From positions 806,001 through 870,000 of the forward strand of contig NC_087077.1 in the NCBI RefSeq assembly GCF_026151205.1: DNA of 64,000 nucleotides. Direction: 5' to 3'. This document shows, piece after piece, positions 1-11,594 of this stretch. Origin of the DNA: Bolinopsis microptera. Its lineage: Eukaryota > Ctenophora > Tentaculata > Lobata > Bolinopsidae. The notes under the pieces were generated by a model that worked only from the letters and a program-made list of their open reading frames with translations, had not been told where the DNA came from and searched no databases. Each line of letters starts with the position of its first letter. Position 1 is the first letter of the stretch. The position numbers and the translations under genes were made by a program.

Positions 1-1326
1 TAGTTTTTTGTTGCTAGATCCCAACAATTCAACAAAACCTTCAGTGCTAAGTTAACTGTTTAACTGTAGCGCTGTTCTATATTACATGTATTTTATAATG
101 AATAAAGTATGTTTATATTGCTCCTTCCTGACACCAGCCTGTAATGTTTTCTCATACTATTTATTCCAAAATTCAAATAAATTTTACATCAATGTATTAC
201 CATCGTATTATTTTTAATGTTATTATTAATTATTATCATAGCATTTGTGTCCAGGAAACGAAGGAACTTGTGGTCAATACATTACTTATTATATCATATT
301 ATAACTAAATTACCTCACTCCTCCACGAAGGGGTGTTAGTGTACTTTTGTAACTTTATTGTACTTCTCAAGTATTAATACTTAATTTTTATGTTTTTCTT
401 GCATATACAGTATACATATTTAATCTTAAATTATCATTTTAGTGGAACTATGTAAAAGGGGATCGTTGCTAGCGTTAAAACTGTTTTAACCCTGCCATAG
501 TCAGTTGAAAGTCTGATAGCATATGTTCCGTTTGATTTGACCAAACTAATGCCTTTCATTGCTTTATAATAGTGCTAGTAAAATACCACTTGAAATCCGA
601 TTGTGAAACGCTCGGGTTGCTAGATAATTAGACAACTCCTGGCTAAAATATGACTTTATATTGTTTCTGGATGCGGAACTGACTCTTCCACATTCGTAAA
701 TTGCTAATTAATATTTAGAAGAATACACACTTAAACAGTTGATATGTTCGATGGAAATTGGAGTTTGACATCTGTTGCCGACAGTCTTAACGAGATTTAA
801 CCAGCATCTAATAAACATTTTTACAGTTACCAAAGCTTGCTTTTAAATACTTGATTTATATTTTGTTTCTAATCATTACCGAGCGTGCTAAATCAATTTA
901 CACTCGATTTTCGAGATTTCTGAAAGGACCCCCGACAGTTGAAACCAACTTGAATCGATGTATTTTCGGACGCTGATTATGAATCAACCCCCATGACATA
1001 GGGTTAAAATGCTCCCCTAGCAAGATATTGGCGATCGTTAGGGTTAGGGTTTCAGCATATGCTTTTTTAAGGGATTGGGTTAGGGTTAGGGTTGGGATCA
1101 GATTAGAGGGTTAGGGTTTCGAATAGTCGTTCAGGGCCACCTAGAGAACGGGTTGAAAAAGTCACGTGACATTCGAGTGTAGAGTGATAAATCATCATCC
1201 AATCATTACGCTTGATATTACCGCCTTTGTGATTTATATCATTCTTAACCACTTTTCGTTCACAAACCCATAAACATTTTAACTTCCCCACAAAACCGAC
1301 TAACGAGAGTCTTTCCTTTTACTCAC
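1..1326. other. Intron/flank, AT-rich, with interstitial TTAGGG repeats
   Basis: No coding exon is recognised. The next phospholipase C exon, the rest of the X domain, should lie to the left on the minus strand but is not visible here. The stretch is therefore read as intron. Between about 1037 and 1120 there are several short runs of TTAGGG units broken by other sequence, which look like an interstitial telomere-type repeat. Confidence 0.5.
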
Positions 1327-2587
1327 CCATAAGGTAGGTGTTGTGAGAGGAATTAATCCAATAGTAGTTTAGCGAGTAAACCATGTTGTCACTTTTCTTT
1401 ATGTCGAATATATCGTTCTCTCTTGAGAACAACATTGTGTAGAAATCTCTGATTGGAACTTTAGACTCCTTTTTACTGACCTTCTTGCCGGTTACCCTCT
1501 TGCTCATCACGAATGTACGTTTCTCGGTGGAGATTTCTTGCTTCTGAAGGTTTTTAATGTCGTCTAAAGTTGCAAATATCATGTTGTTGTAGAAACCTAA
1601 AGTAAGTTATTGTCTGCCTATTGTTATGATTACCACTCATTAGGTTTTCTTGAATTTGCTAACATTTATCAAGTTTTTTAACTGTTCGTTTTGATAAGTA
1701 AAGGTTACCTGAATCCTTTTGCAAAACTTGTTGAACTGGTCAACGCTAAGTCCATGTTTTCCGTAGTTGTACCCTTCCAGAATAACTTTACCTAGAAGCC
1801 ATGTTTCGAGCATCTGGGGAACAATGTTGGCGGTCTATGTCATTGACTTTCACAAGTGAAAGGACTTTCAATGCAAACTATAAATACGGTCTTTCTGGCC
1901 CTACTGTCATAATCACTACCAAATCAAGTCTTGAAGTACATGTATAAACATTCAGCAACTCACAAAAGCATGGAAGAATTCTTGGAGCTGCTTGAGGTTC
2001 ATAGTATTTGCAGAAGTGTTAGAAAACTCCTGCCACCAATCTTTGTACTTTTCAGGCAGGTTGATGTTCAGGTAATCAGATAGTATGAGCTTGAAATCTA
2101 GTTAATATATTTAAATGTAAGCGGGAATATTAATTTTGAATGAAAGAAAGAAAGCGCTCGTTATATGTTATAGGATACTCCCTTCAAAGCGAACAAAAAT
2201 CTAAATCTCATCTGAACAGTAAGACATCAACCCAAAACAAAATGTTCACCTCTGAAATGGAAGTCTTGGTTCCGGTCCGTGTCACCCAAAGCCTCAACCA
2301 TTTTTCTGTGGACCCATCTGTCGTACCGAACATGTGTCGCAAACTTACCCACATTCTCGTCACTATTGAGACTGAATATGAGTTCCTTGAGGGACTCCAG
2401 GTCGTTTGGTAGTGCTGAACAGGAGAGAGTGTGATTAATGGTAGTAGTGTAAAAACTAGCGGTGATTAATTGTTAGTAGCAGATACTGGGTACTCTCCTT
2501 AAAGAACAGAAAGTGATAAGTCAACCTGACAATTAGAGAAAGTGAAAGTAAAAAGAAGTCGACCTGACAGGAAAAGAACCAATAGTG

Positions 2588-2684
<97 letters not shown>

Positions 2685-2695
2685 AAGTGGAAGTG

Positions 2696-2738
<43 letters not shown>

Positions 2739-3454
2739 AAGAAATCAACCTGATATGTAAAGAACAGAAAGCTCGAACGTGTTCCCATATCTGATTTCGG
2801 CAAGTTTGTGTCCCTCTTGAAGCTTGATATAAGAGGCGTTACCTCCAAAACTGTCAATCTCGTTCTCTCTTAGATGAGGATATCCCATGATCTCGTCCTA
2901 AAAGAGTCTGGGTTGTTTTTGGCCGAGATATTATGGCGAAAAACTATTGATAGAAATACGTACAATTAAGACACTGAACATCGCATTTTGGATAAATCCA
3001 TAAACTCACCGGTGTTGGTTCTTTTCTTTGGACCTCCTGAATGTCCACATGTTTAATTGAGGAGTATTCAACTGAAGTGTAAAAACTTAGATTTTATTTA
3101 GCGTTTTTTAATGTTATATCATTCGTTACATAAGCACTAAAATTGATAATGCTATAGGCGTTCATGGCTTTATTGGAGGCTGGAGCCATTTCATGATCAT
3201 GGTGACAATAGATTTATTCATTTAATTCATTGGTAGAAAGGAAATCGCTGAGGAGAGTTTTACTTATTATGCCATTGGACCCATCTCGACACAAACTTTT
3301 AATTTTAAGTGAATTCCGTTATCTTACTGTAGATAGGGTTGAGATCGTTGCGAGAAAGTCGTAGAGCGAATCTGAGAAGGTCGTGGTCGAAGTCGAGGTA
3401 GCAAGGATCTGATCTAGAGTTGACACCAGTAACTCGGTACCTGGTCACTGTGAT
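1327..3454 (-). CDS. Phosphoinositide phospholipase C, partial (PH, EF hands, start of X domain)
   Basis: PI-PLC hydrolyses PIP2 to diacylglycerol and IP3 at the plasma membrane. Seven minus-strand exons join with continuous phase: 3328-3454, 3010-3071, 2843-2897, 2250-2414, 1964-2097, 1709-1813 and 1327-1543 (288 codons). The first three encode part of a PH domain, including VDIQEVQRKE, which resembles the TDIQEVR stretch of PLC-delta-type PH domains. The next three encode EF hands with a loop DTDRNQDFHFRD. The last enters the catalytic X domain with INSSHNTYLMG, containing the catalytic His of the SSHNTYL motif. The donor after it (1326-1321) is a canonical GTGAGT. The N-terminal exon and everything after the start of X are missing from the view: the gene continues beyond the left edge, and the start codon was not found. 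The PH-EF-X order suggests a delta/eta-like class, but the subtype is inference. A GAAAGT array sits in the intron between 2414 and 2843. Confidence 0.88.
2585..2748. repeat. Hexanucleotide (GAAAGT)n array
   Basis: About 27 copies of GAAAGT, nearly pure, lie in a PLC intron. They give artificial open frames (Ser-Glu, Lys-Val and Phe-His runs) on both strands. A short array of the same unit recurs at 40452-40485 beside an exon of the ankyrin gene. Confidence 0.95.
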
Positions 3455-4313
3455 CTGTGACAGGGTTATCAGTTTTAATTTTATCTATCGTCACTTCTTC
3501 TCTTCAAATTGTCCTCGCCTGTCAACGTGTAACCTTGATTTCGAACCAACTTCAGTTTTCACACTTACTAAATTAGTACTGACCCCTAATTAATACTTAA
3601 CCCTAGTCCTAGACTGTATTCTTCTATGGTCATAGCATTAGCAGTGATTCCATGTTAAGTATCCATATGATATAGATTTTGAGTAAAAGAACATCAAATT
3701 AGGTATGATAACGTGATTCACCTAATATAAATCAGTGATTCGCCTATAAAAGCCATAATCTGTAAAAGTGCAATCGTTGGGATCATTAGAATACTTATCT
3801 ACTAACTACTCACCACAGATTTTGAGGATCATGATTTCCAATTTGATTACCTTTATATCCGAAGAATGTACATTCTTCGGACCAGTTATTGGAATTTTGA
3901 TCTCAGTCAAAACAATTCAAATTAAATAACAAGACAGCCGAAAATTAACCTCAATTATTACTCAATCTTAGTTTTTGACTATTTCCAGTACATTTCACTG
4001 AGCATTCACTTCAAGATTCTAGTCGTGCTCAAGGTTGAGTCTAGTCCGAGTGTGAGTTTTTACTTTGAGGTTCGTACTCGAGTTTTATGAATACCAAATT
4101 TGAATCTCAGGAAAACTTGAATAAAATAAACACGTATGTACTCCGCAAAAGTAGTAGCATAGAAATGTAAAAATAAGGTGGTACATACAGAGAAAAGAGG
4201 TGGAAAGTTTCCGGCCCAGGTCTTTGGTCGTGTCTCAGGTGGGACGTCTGGCCGAGCAGACCGGAAAAGAGGGGTCGAGTCTGTGTGGTTCAGACGACGC
4301 ATCACGTGTCAAA

Positions 4314-4437
4314 ATGCCACAACGTCACGTGTAAAACTGTCACAACGTCACGTGTAAAACTGTCACAACGTCACGTGTAAAACTGTCACAACGTCACGTG
4401 TAAAACTGTCACAACGTCACGTGTAAAACTGTCACAA
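4314..4437. repeat. 23-bp minisatellite
   Basis: About five and a half copies of GTCACAACGTCACGTGTAAAACT-like units, nearly identical. Each contains CGTCACGTG, an E-box overlapping a half CRE, which recurs in other minisatellites of this window. Confidence 0.9.
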
Positions 4438-4799
4438 CGCTTCACTATTGATCAGATTTAGAGCCAAGAAAAGAAAAGAAAGTTACATCGAGACTTTCAT
4501 TTTCATTTCTTGGAAGTTGTGAAATTGTAAATGTAAGTACTCAAAGTTTAGAGACTCTACATTCAACAGTCAGATAAAAAGACGTAAAGGTTGGATAGGC
4601 ACCGTTTGGGTCATAAAGGACTTTGTTTACGAGGCAATGAATTCTTTAAAAACATGTTATACGTTTTTAAAGATTTCAGTTTAACTTATTTAACTTTTAA
4701 AGAATTCTTTAACGTTACTATTTTCTATCTATTACTGTTTGTATTATAATTTTGAGTAAACATTAATCGAGTAAACCGCTCGATTCCCAATCAATCAGC

Positions 4800-4827
4800 T
4801 CCGATAGTCTATATATAGACTATCGGA
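4800..4827. repeat. Perfect 28-bp palindrome
   Basis: The sequence runs from TCCGATAGTC through a central TATATA to GACTATCGGA and is perfectly self-complementary with no spacer. Another ACTATATATAGA half-copy follows at about 4828. Function unknown. Confidence 0.8.
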
Positions 4828-5098
4828 ACTATATATAGAAGGTCTGCGAGATCAGATTTCACTTAAACGTTAACAAAACTGCAATAACTTCACAGTTACG
4901 TACAGAATTAAGTTACGTCCAGGATTAAGTTAAGTACAGAATAAATACTGTAAAATTAATCGTGAAAATAATCGTGTAATTCGAAATTGATTGTAAAATT
5001 GTTCGTAAAATAAATATAAAAAGAGTCGTTTAATCAAGTGTCCAATGGGTTGCAAAATGAATTGTAAAATGAACAATTAATGCAGGGTAGAATATGAT

Positions 5099-5170
5099 CG
5101 TATAACCAACTAATTGAATACTGCATGTACTAGTAGTATAACCAACTAATTGAATACTGCATGTACTAGT
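5099..5170. repeat. Two-copy direct repeat, about 35 bp
   Basis: The segment starting GTATAACCAACTAATTGAAT and ending near ATGTACTAGTA is present twice in tandem. Confidence 0.8.
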
Positions 5171-6090
5171 ATCAACAGCTTATAAAAACAAACAATATAG
5201 TGCAATAACCACATGCATATTGTATAAGGTATCATTCACACTCACATTAGTTAACATGTGCGACTTAGTACAATCTGAATAGATCGAGCTTTCTTGAGGG
5301 AGGTTACTTATAAGTTATAACTTGAGGATATTTGGTTTTGAGGATAAGGTATCTTAACAAACAGGAACATTGAACAAGTGCTCATAAGAGTTACACATTC
5401 TAAATACATTTATAGACACTAGACAGTATACACATATTGTATAGCGAATAGTAACACATTGTTACATTGTACAATGAACACTGTTATTATGTATGAGATA
5501 AACTTAAAAACAAGGGAGCAGCAACACGAGAAGGAAGAGAATCAAAATGTAATCGAGTAGGTGTGTGTAACCTGCAGTAAACTTCGGAAAAAGAACTTTT
5601 GCTTCTGAGTTTTTGGATTCAGATTAGCTGCGTTCCGGTAGGTAGAAAGTAAGAACACGGCAGGATGAAAAACAGTTGCGCTCGTTAGTAAGTACCTATG
5701 ATGATACTACATTAGCCTAGCTATTAAGTTACACTTAAAGTATAGTATTACAGATCAGCTAGAATTTCACATCCTTCACAGAGGATCTTCATTACAGCCC
5801 TAATAATAAGTACCTATTTTACATTTCAGTGTACTACTGAACCTCCCTGTAAATGGTTATAATACCTATTGTACACTGCACAGTTTGTCAACTTCTAAGA
5901 ATCAAGAAATTCGATAGACAATTCACAATTGGGTCAATAGTTGATATGCTTGACTGGGGCTTGATTCAGCAGATCATCATATTTTACCAAATGCTACGAG
6001 GATAAGTTACAATTGACTCGAATATTGGTTGACCGACGTGTTGGGGTGAAACATATAAATGATACGATAATTTATTTGAAACAGAAGCTT

Positions 6091-7535
6091 TTAAGGGGAC
6101 ATACACCAAAACCTTTTTTGCCGGGACCCGGGATTTGACTTCATATTATGAAAGTATAGATTACAACTGTAAGATTTGAGGCATTGAAAAAAATTTTTGA
6201 GAGTACGCACATTCGGAAAAAAAATTATTTTCTTTTTCGAAAGTTTTGGAAATTTTCAGAAGTCTGTCACTGTAATACCGATATTTCAGTCATTTTAAAC
6301 GTTTTTTGGCTGATTTTTTAACTGAAAATTATTTACAATCCGTACAAGAAGCCCTTTAAAGGTTTTTATAATTAAAGAATAGATGAAGAAGTTACAGACC
6401 AAACAAGGTCGAGAGAAGCAAAATTGAAATTTTTGTAAAAATCAAAGTTGTATATTTTACCATTCACCCAGGTCATAAGATATCGCTTCACAAATTCTTG
6501 TGAGTGTAGCTGATGATCATATCCAACTTTTTGAAACAGGATTTCTCACAATTTTGAGTTTTAAGGAAAGAAATGTGGCCTTAAACGACTTAGTAAAATT
6601 CATCGTAAAAAAGGGCCAAACATGGCAGATTTAAGGCTTAAAATGCCTATAACTCAAAAAGCATCAATTTTTTTGAAATAATTTTTACAGAATCGTAATC
6701 AGCTTGAGAAGACAAATCTTTTTAGTACCAAATTTATAATAATTTAAGACACCAAATTTGTAAAAAAATGTGTACAAATTGTACAAAATTTATACAAGGG
6801 GGGACCCTTGTGTTCAAGCTAGAAAATTATTTAAGACAATTTGTCTTCTAAAATAACCTATTTGGTACTAAAAGATTCGTCTTCTCAAGCTGATTACGAT
6901 TCTGTAAAAATTATTTCAAAAAAATTGATGCTTTTTGAGTTATAGGCATTTTATGAACCGTACTTTTAAAAGTACCGTGGAAGAATATGGGTTAAATCTG
7001 CCATGTTTGGCCCTTTTTTACGATGAATTTTACTAAGTCTTTTGAGGCTACATTTCATACATTCAAACTCAAAATTGAGAGAAATCCTGTTCCAAAAAGT
7101 TGGATATGATCATCAGCTACATTCACAAGAAGTTTTGAAGCGATATCTTATGACCTGGGTAAATGGTAAAATATACAACTTTGATTTTTACAAAAATTTA
7201 AATTTTGCTTCACTCGACCTTGTTTGGTCTGTAACTTCGTCATCTATTCTTTAATTGTAAAATCCTTTACAGGGCTTCTTGTACGGATTGTAAATAATGT
7301 TCAGTTTAAAAAACAGCCAAAAAACGTTCAAAATGATTGAAATATCGGTATTACAGTGACAGACTTCTCAAAATTTCCAAAACTTTCGAAAAAGAAAATA
7401 ATTTTTTTTTCGAATGTGCGTACTCTCAAAAAAATTTTTCAATGCCTCAAATCTTACAGTTGTAATCTATACTTTCATAATATGAAGTCAAATTCCGGGT
7501 CCCGGCAAAAAAGGTTTTGGTGTATGTCCCCTTAA
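6091..7535. mobile_element. Large foldback (inverted-repeat) element flanked by TTAA
   Basis: Two arms of roughly 690 bp are near-perfect reverse complements (about 6095-6790 and 6835-7531) around a short centre near 6813. The outer ends read GGGGACATACACCAAAACC and its reverse complement. Each end is bordered by TTAA (6091-6094 and 7532-7535), the target duplication used by piggyBac and some other cut-and-paste transposases. The right arm carries about 30 bp not matched in the left, near 6955-6995. There is no transposase, so this is a non-autonomous MITE/foldback-type element. Open frames within it are mirrored in both arms and are not treated as genes. A transcript across it would form a long hairpin. 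Confidence 0.85.
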
Positions 7536-8639
7536 AAAACATGTGCTTACTGTTTTTCCTGGCATTAAGCCTCATCAGAAGTCGTTTAGCAGGTTAATTT
7601 CTAATTCAAAGATGACAGGAATAAACGTAGTTCTGTGGTGATTTTTAAGAAATGTGAGCAAAATACGCGCCAGCATTGTTATACGAAATTCGGTAAACAC
7701 CCCAAAATCGCCATATTGAATATTCAGGTGCCTTAAAATTAAAATCCATGTTATCGTTAAAATTGAGTTAGAGATCTGAAATTTTGCAGGACGTCTAGAC
7801 GTTGACCAAATCGACTGCAAAAACACCTTTTCAGGAGTATTGGGAAACGGGTTTTCTGTGACCCCTGTTTTGCGACAGATTGTCGTGAACTAGTGCCCAA
7901 TTGTAAATGATTGGAAAAGCGAGCGACCGATTTCATTCTCGGTATCATTTTACATTTGAGAACGGTCATTCAAAAATTAATACCATTCCCATTTGTTTGG
8001 GAAAGAGAGACACTGGCAGCAGTCCACTCTACCCAATTATGAGTTTTGGTCAAATTTTATAAAAAACGGAATTAAATAAAGTCACGTCCAAGGACACGAA
8101 TTTCACTTGCATTTTGGACTTTTTATCTTCTTTTTTTAGCGATAAATTTGTGATAAGCTTCAGTATACCTAGATATTACTAATATTAACTCTTCATGGTA
8201 GTATGCCAGTAAGATTGAATCAGGAGTCCTCTGACTGAAATCAATCAGAACGGGCAGTCGGACGGTAGGTATAAATTACAGTTAACAAAAAGCAGAGTCT
8301 CGCTTATCAGACTACAAAACATTATACTGATAAGGGAAATTTGTCGATATGACTTTCATTTCATAATGCATGGGTCGGCACTGTTGCTTATAATGCCAGA
8401 TTTTTTGAGATAAACGTTGGATTTCATAACATCCTTTCTTGCGTTAGTGTCCAAGGTAGCATATATGCTTTTATATATAAAACCCCCTCTTTTTATTATA
8501 ATCGTTTCTATTTTTGTAGCATCTCGTTGCATAACAACTAAAACTTGTCCTTCTGTTACTACTAGCATAAGAAATTCGTCACATCCGAAATATCACGGTC
8601 AACGTTTGTTGTTACTTATAATTATACTTTCACAGCAAG
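7536..8639. other. Intergenic, upstream of the transporter
   Basis: No gene recognised. Just before the ATG at 8640 there is a possible 3' splice site (TTTCACAG at about 8628-8635), so a noncoding first exon of the transporter may lie in this stretch. Confidence 0.4.
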
Positions 8640-11056
8640 ATGACGGAAACTTTGTGTTCCCGCTTCATCACCTCCCTCAAAAGATGTCTCCCCAGACTGT
8701 CACCTCCTCGAGGTAAAGACTTAGCTTTTCACAATGTGCTGGTTAACGCTTTTGCCGTCATGTTGATCTACTCCGCACACTTTGGGAGTTGTGCTATCGC
8801 GGTGAGTAAATAGTCATGTAGTCAGTAGTAATAGTCATGTAGTCAGTAGTAATAGTCATGTAGTCAGTAATTACTGTAGTTACTATAGTTACTGTAGTCA
8901 GTAGTAATAGTCATGTAGTCAGCAGTTACTGTAGTTACTATAGTTACTGTAGTCAGTAGTAATAGTCATGTAGTCAGTAGTTACTGTGTGTATATTGTAG
9001 CTCATTCCATATTATCTTAACTAAAAAAAGACCTTATCCTTGCAATGAGTTTATTCGCTTCCCCACCGGCTTTTCTTGAGAAAAATTTCAATCTACTAAT
9101 CAAATTCCTTTAAATTTGGCACTTAATTAAGTTGGCTAAATTAATAATTAATAATACCCCAATCTCACGATATACTTCAATTCAAACAAATCTGTCCTCA
9201 GCCGATAGTTATAGAGTCAATGAAAGGGGTTGGAGGGATAGACACACATCTCCTGTTCAGTGGAATGGCAGTGTCCAGTGTAGCTACCGTTCTCTCTACT
9301 AGCTTCATCTCTCCTGCTGTGAGAAATAATGGTTCCGCCATGGACCAACAATCGTCTGGGATGTGAACTATTTGGAATATTAGATTTTGTAGACAGTGGT
9401 AACTTGTAACCCACTGTCCTCATATTGTCCACCCATTATCTCAACAGTTTTAACATTTTCAGATAGACAAACTGGGCACCAGATTCTGTCTGATCCTAGG
9501 AGGTATCTTCATCATAACACTGCCTTCTTCCCTCTTTTACCCAATCCCTGCTGTTTTTCTCACCTTCCAGGTAACTTATATTACAAATTGTGTGACGGCA
9601 CGTCATATTGAGTGGTGTAACGTCACTTAATTTCAAACTGGAACTTTCAGTTTTCGTTATAAAGTTCCCTGATTTTTTATCGATAATTTGCTGACAAAAG
9701 TATAAATTAACTACACTCCGTGATTGTGTGACCAACATCTCAACTTGCCCACCAGGCAGTAAACGGAGTGGGTTGTGCTATTCTGAGAGCCGCCTCCCTT
9801 AAATTCCTTACGGACAACACTCCTTACGATAAGCTAGCAGAGTATAACGGCCTGCACTGGTCCATCTTCATGTCCTGCATCTTGGTGGGGAATACATTGC
9901 TTTTCATTGCTACAGGGAGTAATGATACCATCGACAACGATTTGAGGTAGGAAACTGCGGTCAAATTATCAAACCTTGACAGAATGATTTATTCTTGGCA
10001 CATTGATTCAAGTACGCTCTAAAGTTATTTTGAAACTATACAATCATCTAGCTGTTCAGGAATCATAACTGAAAATATCCCAGGTTTCGGATTTGCATCT
10101 GTCTGACAACAATTGGGACGATTGGAGTGATACTGTACATAACAGCACTCAGAAGCGCAACAAAACCAGCACTGAAAACTCTTTCCTTCTAACTGACAAG
10201 GACACCTCCAACAGTGCTTCCCTATTTGGAGTTGAAGATTCGAAACAGAAGTCTGGTTTACAACTACAAGAGTCCAGACCTCAGAAAGGAAAGTTATTCC
10301 AGTCAGCGATGCTGCAGCCACTGGCCAGTTCTCCAATCAAAGGTCAGGACAGATATTCAGTAAGCGGGGAGTGGGCAGGTGAGATCAAGCCACCATCAGT
10401 TGACGAGGAATATCTAACCAGAGAGTCCGAAAAAGTTGGGTTCTGGGACTCCACTAAACATCTGTTGCAATGGAGCACGATTAACTTGGTGGTGGCAATG
10501 TGGAGCTGTGCTGTATTCCCCGCTCTATTCACCACTCTAGGGCCCATGTTTATTGGAAGACTCCTCCAGGATAAACGGTACGTGGCCCTGTTTGGGATCT
10601 GTGCGGGTGTAGGAGAGATTGGAGGGTCTCTGATCGCAGGCAAAGTGGTCTCCAGGTTTGGAATCAAGAAGTCAGCAGTGCTGATAGCAGTAATCGCCGG
10701 CTTATCTCTATTGTTATCAGCTGTGGCGTTCCCTCTGAAACCTGCTCAAGCCCCCTCTTCTCCCTCCCTCTCCAGCTCTCTTTCTCTTTCTGGGAATTTG
10801 TCTGGGAATTGGGGATTCCTCAACCGGGGTTATCCTATCCACTTTGATAGGCCGAGTTTACAAAGAGATGTCTCAGGCAGGGTATGCCTTGTATTCTTTG
10901 GTATTCAACGTAGCATGCACAACACTCTACTTGATCAGTAGTTACTGTGGGTTTGAGGTTGTGGTATGGGTAATGGTGTCTATTGTGTGCTCTACTTTGC
11001 TTTCCATCCTCCTGATGAGGAAAGGTAACATTGCGGCCGAGGAGAAGAACAGCTGA
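8640..11056 (+). CDS. UNC93/MFSD11-like major facilitator membrane protein
   Basis: Polytopic membrane protein of the UNC93/MFSD11 branch of the major facilitator superfamily; substrate unknown. Exons are 8640-8801, 9202-9318, 9463-9570, 9756-9946 and 10084-11056. Visible landmarks are helix 1 (FHNVLVNAFAVMLIYSAHFG), helix 2 (TVLSTSFISPAV), then IDKLGTRFCLILGG, then AVNGVGCAILRAASLKFLTD. The second half has a long polar cytosolic linker and then YVALFGICAGVGEIGGSLIAG, which aligns with the GxxxGxGE-type segment of MFSD11. The final helices include FLGICLGIGDSS and end at TGA/TAG-free frame to 11056. The last exon is odd. Helix 6 (FRICICLTTIGTIGVILYIT) is in frame 2 and hits TAA at about 10190, the linker and helices 7-8 are in frame 1, and the rest is back in frame 2. 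No plausible GT-AG intron explains either change. They could be compensating indels, sequence errors (one lies in a C/T-rich run near 10751-10790), or decay. Confidence 0.82.
8806..8990. repeat. Tandem repeat at the start of transporter intron 1
   Basis: Units of about 20 bp (TAGTCATGTAGTCAGTAGTAA and variants with TTACTGTAGTTACTATAG) begin within a few bases of the exon 1 donor at 8802 and fill half of the intron. Confidence 0.85.
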
Positions 11057-11594
11057 ACTACAAATCACGACTCGTAACGATGACATCGTGCAAACTCAAA
11101 AGCGGCTATAGAGACTTTAAAAGTCAAAACTTATCATTGCATTTCCGATGGATAATATAAATTTGGTATCCTTTGTATCAAAATTTTTGGTATCATTTTT
11201 AACATTTTTGTGTCGATTATTAAAACAATTATTTAATAAAACGATCATTTATTTTTACCGAAAAAATTAAATAATATAAATGTATTAATCATGCAGCGGC
11301 TGCTGCTTAACAATAAACATTACATGGTAAATAAATCCGTGGATGCTTTCACCCAGTTCCAGTTCTCTTGTCAGGTAGTTGATAGTTCGACAGTCGAAGT
11401 TCTTTTGTTGAACTTCAGTATGTGTCGAACTTAAGTCCAGGTAGCGTGCTCTAGTTCGAAAGAGTCGAAAGAGTCGAACTTTAGGGCTTGTCGGACAGTA
11501 CGTGTCGAACCGTTTTCGGTCCAGTAGATAAATCACCAGACTGGTCGTCGGTTTTTAGTCGATTATGTGTTATGTGGTACATGGTATATATCGT
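11057..11594. other. 3' flank of transporter gene
   Basis: AT-rich. AATAAA-type polyadenylation signals for the plus-strand transporter are present near 11236. No further gene is recognised. The stretch from about 11380 to 11520 is rich in TCGAAC/GTTCGA-type motifs in both orientations. Confidence 0.4.

Larger units (their letters stand above)
3455..6090. other. Intergenic or upstream PLC intron, no gene recognised
   Basis: AT-rich sequence with short open frames lacking family resemblance. The missing 5' exon(s) of the minus-strand phospholipase C must lie here or be noncoding, but no convincing exon was found. Repeats inside are listed separately (4314-4437, 4800-4827, 5099-5170). Confidence 0.5.

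Noticed and set aside
2456-2857. Ser-Glu, Lys-Val and Phe-His repeat proteins on both strands
   Set aside because: Artefacts of the (GAAAGT)n array in a PLC intron.
7042-7254. 70-codon frame in the foldback element
   Set aside because: It is mirrored by the opposite arm and has no resemblance to a transposase.
10722-10776. A 55-bp intron to explain the transporter frame change
   Set aside because: The CTCTCCAG at its end resembles an acceptor, but the only nearby donors are non-canonical or would delete a membrane helix, and the length is below usual intron size.
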